From JAUVUV01 sp964548275 (GTDB lineage Bacteria > Gemmatimonadota > Glassbacteria > GWA2-58-10): DNA of 64,000 bases. Below, one piece after another: positions 18,101-26,554 of this stretch (the stretch's first letter is position 1; every line of letters begins with the position of its first letter). The DNA is taken from the NCBI GenBank assembly GCA_964548275.1, contig CAZJQI010000002.1, positions 1 to 64,000 of the forward strand, in the 5' to 3' direction. Both the position numbers and the translations under genes were made by a program. The notes under the pieces were generated by a model. It did not search any database. It saw only the letters and a list, made by a program, of their open reading frames with translations, and was not told the DNA's origin.

Positions 18101-21100
18101 CGGTGAAACTGATCGGGGTGCCGGTTTCACTCTCGATAGGCTCGATCTGTACGAAACGTGGCGGCCTGTTGACGCTCACCACGCGGAAATTGTATGTTTG
18201 GCTTGCTTCACCGCCCTTGCCGTCCCTGACAGTCAAAGTGAAAGAATAGTTTCCGGCCGATCCGAACGGGGGATCGAAATTGATCTGGTTATTATCCGTG
18301 GCAACCCATTCCGGAAACCCGGCAAATTCGAAACTCAGTTGATCGTTGTCAGCATCCCTGACCGGGATGACTACCGAAAAGGCACTGCCTTCCAGCAGGA
18401 GAAGGGTATCCGTGACTTCCTTCAGCTCTGGCGCGCGGTTAAGCCTGGTGACCTTGATCACCAGCACACGCGAGGTTGATGCACCCTTGGAATCCGTGGC
18501 AACAAAGTTGACAATCAGCTCGGTTTTGCCCTCAGGCAGACTGGGGATGGTCAGCGTATAAGTGCCGGTTCCGTCACCATTATCAGTAAAACTGGAGCCG
18601 GGAATCTGAACGCCTGGAACTGTAAGGGTAATCGGATCGTTTTCAGGATCAGTGGCGGTTACAGTTACGCTGATCTGTTGCTCCTCGGTTGCCGTGGTTT
18701 CCTCGAATGGGCTGATCACCGGGGGAAGGTTCTGGGTCACGATCTCGGTCTTGATCCTGCTTTCACCGACACTGTAGTTGCCGGAGAGAGTTCCATCCTT
18801 GACCAGCAGGCTGAGGAATACGGGCCAGATTTTCAGCTGGCCGCTGACCGGGGTTGCAGCAGTTCCAGCCCAGGTTCCGGATGGGTCGGCCGGATCGCCG
18901 CTCTGCCGCCTCAGTCCGATATTGAGCGAATCGGTAGCTGTGAGCATGCCGGCGGCGTACAGATTGTTGCCGTCCCCGCCTAGCAGGCCACTCAGGTTCA
19001 CCAGCCCGTCGAGTTCTTCATCGAATGACTTGGCCTCGAGATCGAAAGACAGAGTGCCGTCCGCCGGGTTCCAGGCTCCTTTGGCAATCAGCGGCAGTTC
19101 GGCCGAAGGTTCCTGCTCGGTGTCCAGGGGCAGAACGACAATGAGATTGGCGACCAGGCTGTAGTCCGACTGAATGATACCGGTAATTTCCACCTTACGC
19201 TTGAGCAGCGAATCCAACGGGATTTCCAGCTTGTTGCCCTCGATATCCACCAGCTCGGTGCTCTTGAAAAACAGAACCGGGAGCTGGAGCTCCTGGTTCA
19301 GCCTGTCGTGGAAAGTGAGAATAAATGAATTCTCGCCCAACTCGGTCACCAGTCCGCGTACAGTGAATTGATCCCCTGCCTGAGGCCCTTCACCGGTGTC
19401 TGGCTCGATAGTTCCCCCATAGGTGATCGTGCCGGTCACTGAGGAGCCGGACTGGACAAGATCGGCGGAAACCGGCACTCCGCCGTTTTCATCTACCACT
19501 CCTGACCAGCGGCCGGTTAACTTTCCGGGCTCGCCGATAATCTTGTTCAGGCTGATGTCGTCCGATTCCGGGTCATCAGGGAATACAATCTGTCCTTTGA
19601 GGACCTTGAAATCAGGCGAGATATTGAACGCGAGCTCTGCCATACTGGGAGGCTGGCCAGGATCGTGCTCAAAAATGTTGACTTTAAAGACGAAAACCGA
19701 CCCTTCCACCTTACCTTCCAGAACGGTGAAAGTCATGACTTCAAAATCTTCAACCGACTCAATCCACACCGTATCCGCAGCCAGGGTCAACGGGCCGGTG
19801 AGCACGCCGAAAGCACTGACAAAATCGTCCAAAGCCAGGTCTTCGGCGGTTGCCGGCTGGATAACATCCTCCTCCTCGGCGAACCAGCTTGTCGCCTCGG
19901 TCGTGGTTACAATGACCTTAAAGGTTAAATCCTGTTCGGGATGTTTCGCTTCGATAACGAATTCGCTTTCCTCAATAGAAACCACCCGGCCGCCGAATGA
20001 TTCCCTTCTCGGCTGCGGCACAACTACCAGAATAGCCTGCACCTGGCTTTCCGCGCTTAGAGTGCCCAGAACCATGACACCCATGCCTCTCAGGATCTGG
20101 TCTCTGGTCAGAGTTTCTTGGGTGCCCTCGCGCACTATAGAGGTGGTGTCACTCAGGATAATTCTGATGAGAATTGGCCGGTTTTGCGGATCTCTGGTTT
20201 CCAGGTCGAACCCTTCATTGGTCAAGGTAACCACTTTGCCGAAAAATTGGACCGGTTCCTCTACCGGCCCTGGCCCGGTTTCTTTTGACACGAGAAGGGC
20301 GATGATCACTCCGCAGGGCTGAAGCATGCCCTCACCGCTGACAAAATCTCCCGCCGTGAAAGACTTGGGCGAAACGGGATTGCCCTCAGAATCAGTGACA
20401 TTGTAATTCGGCACCACGAAAACCTTGACTTTAAAGGTAAGTCCATCAGGTATTTGACTCTGAATGATAATGAAGTCGCTTCCAGTCTCGACCACACTTC
20501 CACCAATGGAGACCTTTTCGCCCGGGAGTCTGTCTGTAGTGAAATGGATCTCGATCGAATCGGCTTTGACCGTGCCCTCGGTCTGAATCTCGCCCTGGCC
20601 CTTGATAAGATAGCCTGTCTCCAGGGTGGTGGAATTTCCGTTTTCATCCGTGATAGAGGTATTTACATCAATGGAGAACCTTACTGTATCGGTTTTTCCG
20701 TTTTCCTGGTCGTAACCGTATTCGAACTGGATGAAATCGCTCCCGAATTCGAGCAGCTTGCCTGAGAAAGGTATCGTCTCTCCGGGCATCGGCCCCGGTG
20801 TTCCTTTCTGTATCAAAAGAGCTGTTAGTTCATATTCATTGCCTGTGGGTATGCCTTCGCCGAAAATCTCCTCTCCGGCAGTGAAGTCGGCCAGAGCCAG
20901 CACGGTTGTCCCGTCTTCATCCAGGAGCCGGGTCTCGGCATCCACAATCGCCCGTCCGGTCACAGTGCTGCCGTCCGATTCACTTACCTCGACTTCAATA
21001 TAGTCTGTTCCGACATTGACAATCGTGCCGGCAAAGTGGACCGGTTCAGGGCCGGTTCCTTTCTGGATAAAAGTGGCTGACACTTCCCATTCATTGCCTG

Positions 21101-22463
21101 TGGGTATACCTTCCCCGATAATGTACTCGCCGGCAGTGAAGTCAGCCAGGGTCAGTGCAGTTGTTCCGTCCAAGTCCAGGAACTGGGTCTGGGCATCCAC
21201 AATCGCCCGTCCGGTCACAGTAATGCCGCCCGGGCCGGGAAACTCGACTTCAATATAGTCTGTTCCGACATTGACAATCGTGCCGGAGAACTGGACCGGC
21301 TCCTCTACCGGCCCTGGTCCGGGGTTTTTCTGGATTCTGTTGGCGAATATCTTTTCATTCTCCGGAATAGGATCTAATTTCCCGTAAACTTCCCCGCCGA
21401 CAACGTAATCAGAAAGCTTGATAATTGAGCCGTTTTCGTCCTCAAGTACCGTTTCAGCGTCCACGCTCAGGCGTAAAGTATCGGAACTGCCGCCCGGGCC
21501 GGTAACCTCGATCTCGATATAGTCGCTACCCACTGAGATCACTGTACCCGCAAAAGGCACTTCTTCTTCGCCCGGCAGCGGGGGTTTTTCGCTGAGAACC
21601 CTGATCCAGAGGACTTTGACATCGCCTCCTTCGAGAATCTCGACTTCACCCTCGATATAATCCCCGGCAACCAGGACGTCTAAAGTGGCCGGGTTGCCGC
21701 TTTTATCCGTGACAGGTACGCTCGGGTCCCGCTGGACTTTTTCAACCTGAACTTTCCCGTCGCCTTCGTATACTTCCACTTCAAGGCTGTCAGAGTTGAT
21801 GCTCAGGACCTTGGCGTAAAATCTAATCGTATCTCCAGGCTCCGGGCCGGGTGGAAATAATTGGATGGAGATTGCTTTGAAGCTACCGTCCGCCTGCACT
21901 TCAGCGGTCCCGTTTGCGGAATAGCCGACAACAGGCTTTGCGGGCTGGTTGTTATAATCCACGAATTCCGTATCGGTGTCGAAAGCAACTTTTTCGGAGC
22001 CTGATTCTCCTGTCTGCTCGTCATGCCAGCTTAACACCAGGTAATTAGAGCCAATTTCGGTGATTTCTCCGCCTATCTTAACTTGCTCGCCCGGCTGGGG
22101 GCCGGGGGGAGGGGGGGGAAGGTTTGTACCCGTATAAAAGATTTTTTTAGCAACCAGCATGTTGACAGCAGGATCGTGCTGCGCCTCGCCGTACACATAA
22201 TGCCCTACCGGAATATCAGACAGGGACATAGTGGTGACACCATCCTCGCCGAATACCTCGGTAGTGGCGTCTGTCTTCATTATGATCGAGCCAGGCGGAT
22301 TGGTTGCCGGATCAATGAATTCAACCTCAAAATTGCCGTCCGAGTTGACTTTAACCTTGCCGCTGAATTTAACTATATCCTGTCCCAGCAAAACGGAAGC
22401 ATTCACAGCCAGAGATAACACCAGAAAAGTGGTCGATAAGCTCAAAAGTCTTTTGAATTTCAT
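15168..22463 (-). CDS. Giant secreted protein: DUF5666 repeats, Ig/cadherin-like repeats, C-terminal dockerin
   Basis: A 2431-residue exported protein with one intact frame. Residues 1-28 are a signal peptide. About ten DUF5666-type repeats of roughly 85 residues follow (for example FAGTIVNVGTDYIEVEV, later ESFGGRVVSIEESEF), to about residue 900, with one more further on. Residues about 1270-2020 hold nine Ig/cadherin-like repeats, each opening NRPP or NLPP and carrying DxDxD-like motifs (ATDPENDPITLTV, EAVDPDPGDVLTFSV). A beta-rich region follows, then a type I dockerin with two calcium loops, DVDNDGQVNIFD and DTNQDGKVDIFD. Dockerins bind cohesins, but none is in the window. An AGGAGAAG site precedes the ATG. 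It is likely a surface or matrix adhesion protein; no enzyme domain is visible. Confidence 0.88.
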   Translation of the reverse strand: MKFKRLLSLSTTFLVLSLAVNASVLLGQDIVKFSGKVKVNSDGNFEVEFIDPATNPPGSIIMKTDATTEVFGEDGVTTMSLSDIPVGHYVYGEAQHDPAVNMLVAKKIFYTGTNLPPPPPGPQPGEQVKIGGEITEIGSNYLVLSWHDEQTGESGSEKVAFDTDTEFVDYNNQPAKPVVGYSANGTAEVQADGSFKAISIQLFPPGPEPGDTIRFYAKVLSINSDSLEVEVYEGDGKVQVEKVQRDPSVPVTDKSGNPATLDVLVAGDYIEGEVEILEGGDVKVLWIRVLSEKPPLPGEEEVPFAGTVISVGSDYIEIEVTGPGGSSDTLRLSVDAETVLEDENGSIIKLSDYVVGGEVYGKLDPIPENEKIFANRIQKNPGPGPVEEPVQFSGTIVNVGTDYIEVEFPGPGGITVTGRAIVDAQTQFLDLDGTTALTLADFTAGEYIIGEGIPTGNEWEVSATFIQKGTGPEPVHFAGTIVNVGTDYIEVEVSESDGSTVTGRAIVDAETRLLDEDGTTVLALADFTAGEEIFGEGIPTGNEYELTALLIQKGTPGPMPGETIPFSGKLLEFGSDFIQFEYGYDQENGKTDTVRFSIDVNTSITDENGNSTTLETGYLIKGQGEIQTEGTVKADSIEIHFTTDRLPGEKVSIGGSVVETGSDFIIIQSQIPDGLTFKVKVFVVPNYNVTDSEGNPVSPKSFTAGDFVSGEGMLQPCGVIIALLVSKETGPGPVEEPVQFFGKVVTLTNEGFDLETRDPQNRPILIRIILSDTTSIVREGTQETLTRDQILRGMGVMVLGTLSAESQVQAILVVVPQPRRESFGGRVVSIEESEFVIEAKHPEQDLTFKVIVTTTEATSWFAEEEDVIQPATAEDLALDDFVSAFGVLTGPLTLAADTVWIESVEDFEVMTFTVLEGKVEGSVFVFKVNIFEHDPGQPPSMAELAFNISPDFKVLKGQIVFPDDPESDDISLNKIIGEPGKLTGRWSGVVDENGGVPVSADLVQSGSSVTGTITYGGTIEPDTGEGPQAGDQFTVRGLVTELGENSFILTFHDRLNQELQLPVLFFKSTELVDIEGNKLEIPLDSLLKRKVEITGIIQSDYSLVANLIVVLPLDTEQEPSAELPLIAKGAWNPADGTLSFDLEAKSFDEELDGLVNLSGLLGGDGNNLYAAGMLTATDSLNIGLRRQSGDPADPSGTWAGTAATPVSGQLKIWPVFLSLLVKDGTLSGNYSVGESRIKTEIVTQNLPPVISPFEETTATEEQQISVTVTATDPENDPITLTVPGVQIPGSSFTDNGDGTGTYTLTIPSLPEGKTELIVNFVATDSKGASTSRVLVIKVTRLNRAPELKEVTDTLLLLEGSAFSVVIPVRDADNDQLSFEFAGFPEWVATDNNQINFDPPFGSAGNYSFTLTVRDGKGGEASQTYNFRVVSVNRPPRFVQIEPIESETGTPISFTVEAVDPDPGDVLTFSVLEVSGVQVIPQGASFDAATGQFNWTPATEQVGPFKAAFVVTDSKGARDHIAVNIVVGPGALPPSLVVAPEDSLGVNQGEPVEFTVTGETTTDSPLKFYARHLPRGAKFDSETLTFNWTPDFKQEGNYRLIVGVGDGSFRTEQDVVITVNKVPQIPTLDPLENQTVTEGKLLRFRVLGSYPDGRQVVFDQPSALPDNSLFDVVTGNFRFLPDYDQAGTYNLTFSVTEDDGNTYSVSTTVTVTDNNRPPKLVDLKNVSVNVGQSVTFNVQALDPDPGDVLTLEAIEIPQGATFNATSEPPAFSWTPSIEGSYEATFAVTDASGASDRRTVYITVGTQNLPPVLGEIGDLTISEGDTLSLSISVSDPENDPVTMFVNPVPANATFDNDNNTFSFQPSYAQAGMYYLKFVASDGELTDEKPVTIQVLDVPLPPVISVSKAWSVQEGDTLEFTVDVRDAAGEKMEVISSTLPDGASLEPASGKFFWAPDFDQAGTYSITFIASDGTQTAQQDIVIVIFDKNRPPLIFEIADQEVVEGEIISFEITTTDPDGDQVTIAIDSTETPYIESADIRNNSVFVFNTNLLDSTLQIPSAVFIITADDGRGGTDRRAIAFKILRSSEVNVPLISQGDYPFNHNFPGTGLTVNMTNQGSDPVSGDVTGSEISGTLDTTQQSGPQLAAKYSYLAKSKDKVVVLPFLAGDDGNLGDFYSIRRGWGVDLSSSLINNLDGLKFDLTFKYEDRDIPARDIPEFTEAAISVFGFSLQGEFIQLATQLDTMENTATAEVDLALYTDFTLGVILDLAEPIIAGTSQLVNTTDEIGPYIISTTIVDNVLVRSAKLYYAIEGQSFQSVAMTPDTVMINCFNGSIPGQREGNTIFYYIEAGDSLHTVTDPAGAPQSAYRFSILLDGVESLMPGDVDNDGQVNIFDLLGLLKVLGGTQQATGGADTNQDGKVDIFDLLELLKQLAQ
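20778..21287. repeat. 255-bp tandem coding repeats inside the giant gene
   Basis: Two adjacent DUF5666 units are near-copies at DNA level with a period of 255 bases (85 codons). For example, a 43-base stretch starting at 20988 recurs unchanged at 21243, and the codons for TVTGRAIVDA and EGIPTGNE recur in both. A third, more diverged unit lies next, at about 264 bases. This marks recent in-frame duplication or gene conversion within the repeat array. Confidence 0.75.
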
Positions 22464-22770
22464 TTCCGCTTCTCCTGGATAATTGATTCCTGTACAGGAT
22501 TGATTGTTTCCGTCAAAAATTTTTAATCATGATCGGAGATGAGGCTATGGCAAATCATCCGTTCATCGAGGTTAATAATTAATTGAACAGTATAAAGGGC
22601 CTGGCTGTCAAGAGAAATTCAAAAATATCCTAATTTTTTGGTATTATATTAAAAAAATTGAGAATCGGCGAAAACTGGCAATGGCATTAATTGTTAATTC
22701 TATAATATATAAAGTCTTACGAGGTAAACGACCAATTGATGACGATATATTGAAGTTGGAATTTTGCAAT

Positions 22771-22860
22771 ACCGGCTCCTTGGTCAGGACGCCTGTAACC
22801 TTTCAGGCGCACCCGGAAAGTACCGGCAAACTAGCGGGGAAGTAAAGAAAACTGCCGGGA
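22771..22860 (-). promoter_or_regulatory. Hairpin-rich possible leader of the giant gene
   Basis: In the 440-base gap between the TonB-like gene and the giant gene (both leftward), AT-rich DNA is interrupted by about 90 GC-rich bases. CGCCTG/CAGGCG (22790-22795 with 22804-22809) and TCCT/AGGA (22777-22780 with 22786-22789) form two hairpins enclosed by CCGG/CCGG (22772-22775 with 22813-22816), giving a three-way junction. Next to it, CCGGCA/TGCCGG (22823-22828 with 22853-22858) forms another stem, and the CCGG copies allow alternative pairings. It would lie about 300-400 bases before the giant gene start. I cannot match it to a known riboswitch class. The rest of the gap is AT-rich with nothing recognised. 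Confidence 0.35.
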
Positions 22861-22903
22861 AAGATAGGATCAGGAACGATTTGGTTGTATTAATAATATA
22901 ACT

Positions 22904-23674
22904 TCAGTTTCTTTTTTTTGCAAGTGCAAACTGGATCGGATAGTTAATCCACATAGCCACCCGCTGGCCGTCTTTAATCGCCGGGCGGAAGCGGGTTCTT
23001 TTCGCGGCCCTGACCGCAGCGTCGTCCATGGAGGAATTTCCGCTGCTCTGGGCGATTTCCACTTCATCCACCGTTCCTCTCTCAGTGACCAGGATTCGCA
23101 GGTTCACAGTACCCTCGATTCCCTTTTTCTCGGCATCCTTTGGATAAACCGGTGGTACGAGCATCACCAGTTCGGGTCGGCGGTAAGGCGGCCCGCCTCT
23201 ACCCCCGGTTCCACCGTCAGGGGTCGCCCGGTCAGGACCGATGTCGACAGCGCCGAACTCGGGCTCCGGGATGTCTATTTCCTCAATGGCGAAGCTTACT
23301 TCCTTGATTATCGGCACCTTGACCCTTTTTTGCGCCAGGCTTGTCCTGGGGACTGCATTGAGTACAACCAGGGTATGAGGAGAGATATTGAGAAGTTTGT
23401 TCTCCGACGGTGGAAAATTATCTTCCAGAGCCTGTTTTTTCAGAAGGATGTCCAGGATCAGATTGAAAGAAATGATAAGCACGATTGCGGTGAAAACAGA
23501 CCGGCGGAAAAAGAAATCGTACTTCGTGCGGTCTGCAGCCTGGGCCAGGAAGTCCTCGATGCGGTCGAGAACGAGCATAACAGGTTCGATTCGCGCGGCG
23601 AGGGACCGAGGTACAGTTATACCCATGGCACGCCGCAAAATAGATTCGTGATTACCCTTGTTGGAAAAAGCCAT
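22904..23674 (-). CDS. TonB family protein (energy transducer-like)
   Basis: A 256-residue protein with one transmembrane helix (SVFTAIVLIISFNLILDILL, about residues 60-80), a periplasmic linker with a Gly-rich patch (DGGTGGRGGPP), and a C-terminal TonB domain: PPVYPKDAEKKGIEGTVNLR, DEVEIAQSSGNSSMDDAAV, and RFRPAIKDGQRVAMWI. Unlike classic TonB, 50-60 residues precede the helix. ATG 23674 is chosen because GAGGAG precedes it; a GTG at 23701 is possible. ExbB/ExbD are not in the window, so it may serve another partner or structural role. It lies upstream of the giant gene on the same strand. Confidence 0.85.
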   Translation of the reverse strand: MAFSNKGNHESILRRAMGITVPRSLAARIEPVMLVLDRIEDFLAQAADRTKYDFFFRRSVFTAIVLIISFNLILDILLKKQALEDNFPPSENKLLNISPHTLVVLNAVPRTSLAQKRVKVPIIKEVSFAIEEIDIPEPEFGAVDIGPDRATPDGGTGGRGGPPYRRPELVMLVPPVYPKDAEKKGIEGTVNLRILVTERGTVDEVEIAQSSGNSSMDDAAVRAAKRTRFRPAIKDGQRVAMWINYPIQFALAKKRN

Positions 23675-23879
23675 TACCGCGGACTCCTCGATACTTTCCA
23701 CTTATTTCGACAGCTTACCATTAAAAGGCAACACAGCATACTTGCAAGATCTTAGCTGCTTCACTCTCTCTTACACTGATATTACCGGTGATGTTCCAGC
23801 CTGGCTAAGCAGATTTTTCGCCTTTGAATAAGAATGGAAAACTGGTGTATCAAGCAATGGCTAACGCGCTCGCCTCCAG

Positions 23880-25145
23880 CTAATCGGAGCGCATCAGTGA
23901 TTCGATCTCTTCAACTGATTTCGGGAGCGAGGCGCTTAGCACTCTGCAGCCACCCCGGGTTACCAGCACATCATCCTCGATCCGCACTCCGAGTGATTCT
24001 TTCGCAATATAAATTCCCGGCTCAACCGTGATAACCATCCCGGGCTCCAGGGCCTTGGGGCTGCCCACATCGTGCACGTCCATCCCCAGGTAATGGCTGG
24101 TGGAGTGGATGAAATAATCGCCGTAGCCCGCCTCTTCGACGACTTTTCTGGCGGCCTGGTGGATTTCTTTCAGAGTAACTCCCGGCCTCACGGCCTCGAT
24201 TGCCGTAGCCTGGGCCTTGAGCACCAGCTCATAAATCTCACGCTGGCGCACGCTGAACTTACCGTTTGCAGGCACGGTTCGGGTGATGTCTGCGGTATAA
24301 TAGTCGAATTCTGCGCCTACATCCATCAGTACCAGTTCGCCCGGTTCTATCTTGCGCCGGTTCGAATTGTAGTGCAGGGTCACTGAATTCGGCCCGCTGC
24401 CCACGATCGAGGGAAAGCCCAGCCTCTGGCTTCCCCTCCTGTGGAAACCGTATTCGATCAGGGCTTCCACCTCGTACTCGTACATTCCCGGCCTGATTGC
24501 CTGGATCGCCTCCTCCAGCGACCTGCAGGTAATATCGACCGCTTTCTGCAAGGTTGCGATTTCAGCCGAATCCTTGATTATTCGCAGGCTGTCGGTGAGC
24601 CGGGAAAGCGGAAGAATTTCCAGGTGCGGGTAGCGTTCGCGCAACCTTTTCAGCATCACCTCGCTGGCAGTTACAGGACCCTCCAGAGGCGATGGGTCAT
24701 AATCAAAATACAGCAAGTCGATCTTTCCGGCCAAGTTGGCGAAGGTGGCTTCGAAAGTGTTCCGGTCGACAGCCTTTGCCACGCCCGTTTTTTTCTTCGT
24801 TTCCGCTCCGGGCCCGAGCTTTGCACCGGTCCAGGCTTCGGAATGGCTTCCCTCTGCAAGGTTTCTGGCAGGCAGAAAAAGGGTTTCCGGACTTCTGGCT
24901 AAAGGAGAGAGCAGGAGAAGCAGGCTGGGCTGCTCGACTCCCGTGAGATAGTAGAAATTATTGCTCTGTCGAAAAGTTTCAAGATTCTTTTCCCAGGCTG
25001 CCGGAACAAGGGCGGCGGCGTTTTCGAGCCTTGCCAGAAGGGCGTCCCGGCGTTTTTTGTAATATTCCGGGCCCTGAGCAAAAACAACCGAACAGATAAA
25101 AAACAAAAGGAAGAACGCCCCCAATATTTTCCTTCTGATAATCAT
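23880..25145 (-). CDS. Exported Xaa-Pro aminopeptidase (M24B, aminopeptidase P-like)
   Basis: A 421-residue metallopeptidase removing N-terminal residues before proline. Residues 1-23 are a signal peptide (GAFFLLFFICSVVFAQ), so it acts outside the cytoplasm. An N-terminal aminopeptidase P domain (YLTGVEQPSLLLLL) precedes the pita-bread catalytic domain with all metal ligands visible: Asp in MDVGAEFDYYTADITRT (two), His in TSHYLGMDVHDVG, Glu in TVEPGIYI, Glu in RIEDDVLVT. ATG 25145 follows GAGGGGG; a TTG at 25160 is less likely. It is divergent from the DHH gene with about 320 AT-rich bases between, presumably containing both promoters. Confidence 0.92.
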   Translation of the reverse strand: MIIRRKILGAFFLLFFICSVVFAQGPEYYKKRRDALLARLENAAALVPAAWEKNLETFRQSNNFYYLTGVEQPSLLLLLSPLARSPETLFLPARNLAEGSHSEAWTGAKLGPGAETKKKTGVAKAVDRNTFEATFANLAGKIDLLYFDYDPSPLEGPVTASEVMLKRLRERYPHLEILPLSRLTDSLRIIKDSAEIATLQKAVDITCRSLEEAIQAIRPGMYEYEVEALIEYGFHRRGSQRLGFPSIVGSGPNSVTLHYNSNRRKIEPGELVLMDVGAEFDYYTADITRTVPANGKFSVRQREIYELVLKAQATAIEAVRPGVTLKEIHQAARKVVEEAGYGDYFIHSTSHYLGMDVHDVGSPKALEPGMVITVEPGIYIAKESLGVRIEDDVLVTRGGCRVLSASLPKSVEEIESLMRSD

Positions 25146-25465
25146 ATTTTGCCCCCTCAAGGATCTGTCTCTGGATACCGCTCTCTGGAAGTATTAATCT
25201 ATAAATTTGAAAGAAATTCTGTACAATATGAATAAGAACCGGATTTTCTCGAAGGTTGAATATAGCCAAGCCCCTCTGTAAAAGCAAGATAACGCATCTG
25301 CGAAGGGATTTCCCGTAACAGGGCCAATAAGTGTTTAAAACAGAGGAAATATCTATCATAGAATTGCTTTTTCTCTCTCCCTCGGGTAATATAGAAAAGA
25401 ATGAAAATCCCGGTTTAAGATTCCGATCAAGCGATATACCACCAAACAAATAGACATAAAAAATA

Positions 25466-26530
25466 ATGCCCTTGGAAGACATTAAAGAAAAATTCGCCGA
25501 ACTAACCCGCTCACTTAAGAGAATAAAAAGCGTATACCTGCTTTGCCACGACAATCCAGATCCGGATTCTCTGGCGAGTATGATGGCTCTGCGGTATTTA
25601 CTCTCCCGGCATTTTAAGATACGTTCGAAGCTTCTTTACGGAGGCGAGATCGGCAGAGCGGAGAACCGGGCAATGGTGCGGCTGCTGAAAATACCAGTAA
25701 GTAGCCTGGAAAGCGTGCGCTTGCGGAAGAATGCGAAGTTCGCGCTGGTCGATACCCAGCCTGAGGCCAGAAACCACTCGCTGCCCGAGGGTGCGGAGGT
25801 TGTGATGGTATTCGACCATCACCCGCCCAAAAAACCAATGAGGAGCAGTTTCCACCACGTTTGTGAGGATCTGGGTGCCACAAGCACGCTGATGTTCGAT
25901 TACCTCCAGGAGGCGGGGATTGAAATAAACTGGCGCCTGGCCACGGCACTCGCCTACGCCCTGATCACCGAAACCCAGGATCTGGGCCGCGAGACCCGCC
26001 GGGACGATATCCGGGTCTACCAGAAGTTGATTCCAAAGGTGAGGTTGCGCCTATTGTCCAATATTAAATACCCGGTCCTGCCTCACGATTATTTCCAGAC
26101 TCTGGGCAAGGCGCTGAACAACACCTACTACTATAAAAACATTGTCGTTACTCGTCTCGGGCCGGTCAACTCAACGGATATGATACACCAGATGGCGGAC
26201 CTTTTTCTGCGTTTCGAGCGGCGAAGCTGGTCGCTGTGCATCGGCTGGAACAGTGATTACATCAATCTCAGCCTGCGAAGCAATAATATGCGGGCCCGCT
26301 GCGGGAAAATGATTGCAAAACTCGTCAAAGGCAAGGGTGCAGCAGGAGGACACGATATGGTAGCCGGGGGAAAGATAAATTGCAATGGAATGCCGGAAAA
26401 GGAAAAGATAAAAACTGAGGAACTGGTGATCAGCCGTTTTCTGCGGGCATTGGGACACGGCAGCAGCCTGGAGATTTTATCACAGATTATTGATCACAAC
26501 CAAAACCGGCCCGACAGCCTGGAAGATTAA
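25466..26530 (+). CDS. DHH family phosphoesterase (NrnA-like oligoribonuclease)
   Basis: A 354-residue cytoplasmic protein with the DHH superfamily motifs HDNPDPDSLAS (I), VDTQPE (II), VFDHHPP (III) and a DHHA1-like C-terminal part around KGKGAAGGHDMVAGGKI. Such proteins hydrolyse short RNA fragments or pAp/pGpG-type nucleotides using metal ions. The exact substrate is uncertain, since a plain DHH phosphoesterase annotation covers several activities. The PilZ gene follows 24 bases downstream. If it cleaves pGpG it would complete cyclic-di-GMP turnover (inference). Confidence 0.88.
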   Translation: MPLEDIKEKFAELTRSLKRIKSVYLLCHDNPDPDSLASMMALRYLLSRHFKIRSKLLYGGEIGRAENRAMVRLLKIPVSSLESVRLRKNAKFALVDTQPEARNHSLPEGAEVVMVFDHHPPKKPMRSSFHHVCEDLGATSTLMFDYLQEAGIEINWRLATALAYALITETQDLGRETRRDDIRVYQKLIPKVRLRLLSNIKYPVLPHDYFQTLGKALNNTYYYKNIVVTRLGPVNSTDMIHQMADLFLRFERRSWSLCIGWNSDYINLSLRSNNMRARCGKMIAKLVKGKGAAGGHDMVAGGKINCNGMPEKEKIKTEELVISRFLRALGHGSSLEILSQIIDHNQNRPDSLED

Positions 26531-26554
26531 CCCTAAAAAAGGCGGGGTGCTGCC

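Noticed and set aside
22821..22862. Possible cyclic-di-GMP (GEMM) riboswitch on the + strand, since CCGGCAAAC and AAGTAAAG resemble its core
   Set aside because: It is too short, lacks the second helix and the exact GGGACGCAAAG block, and no + strand gene follows it.
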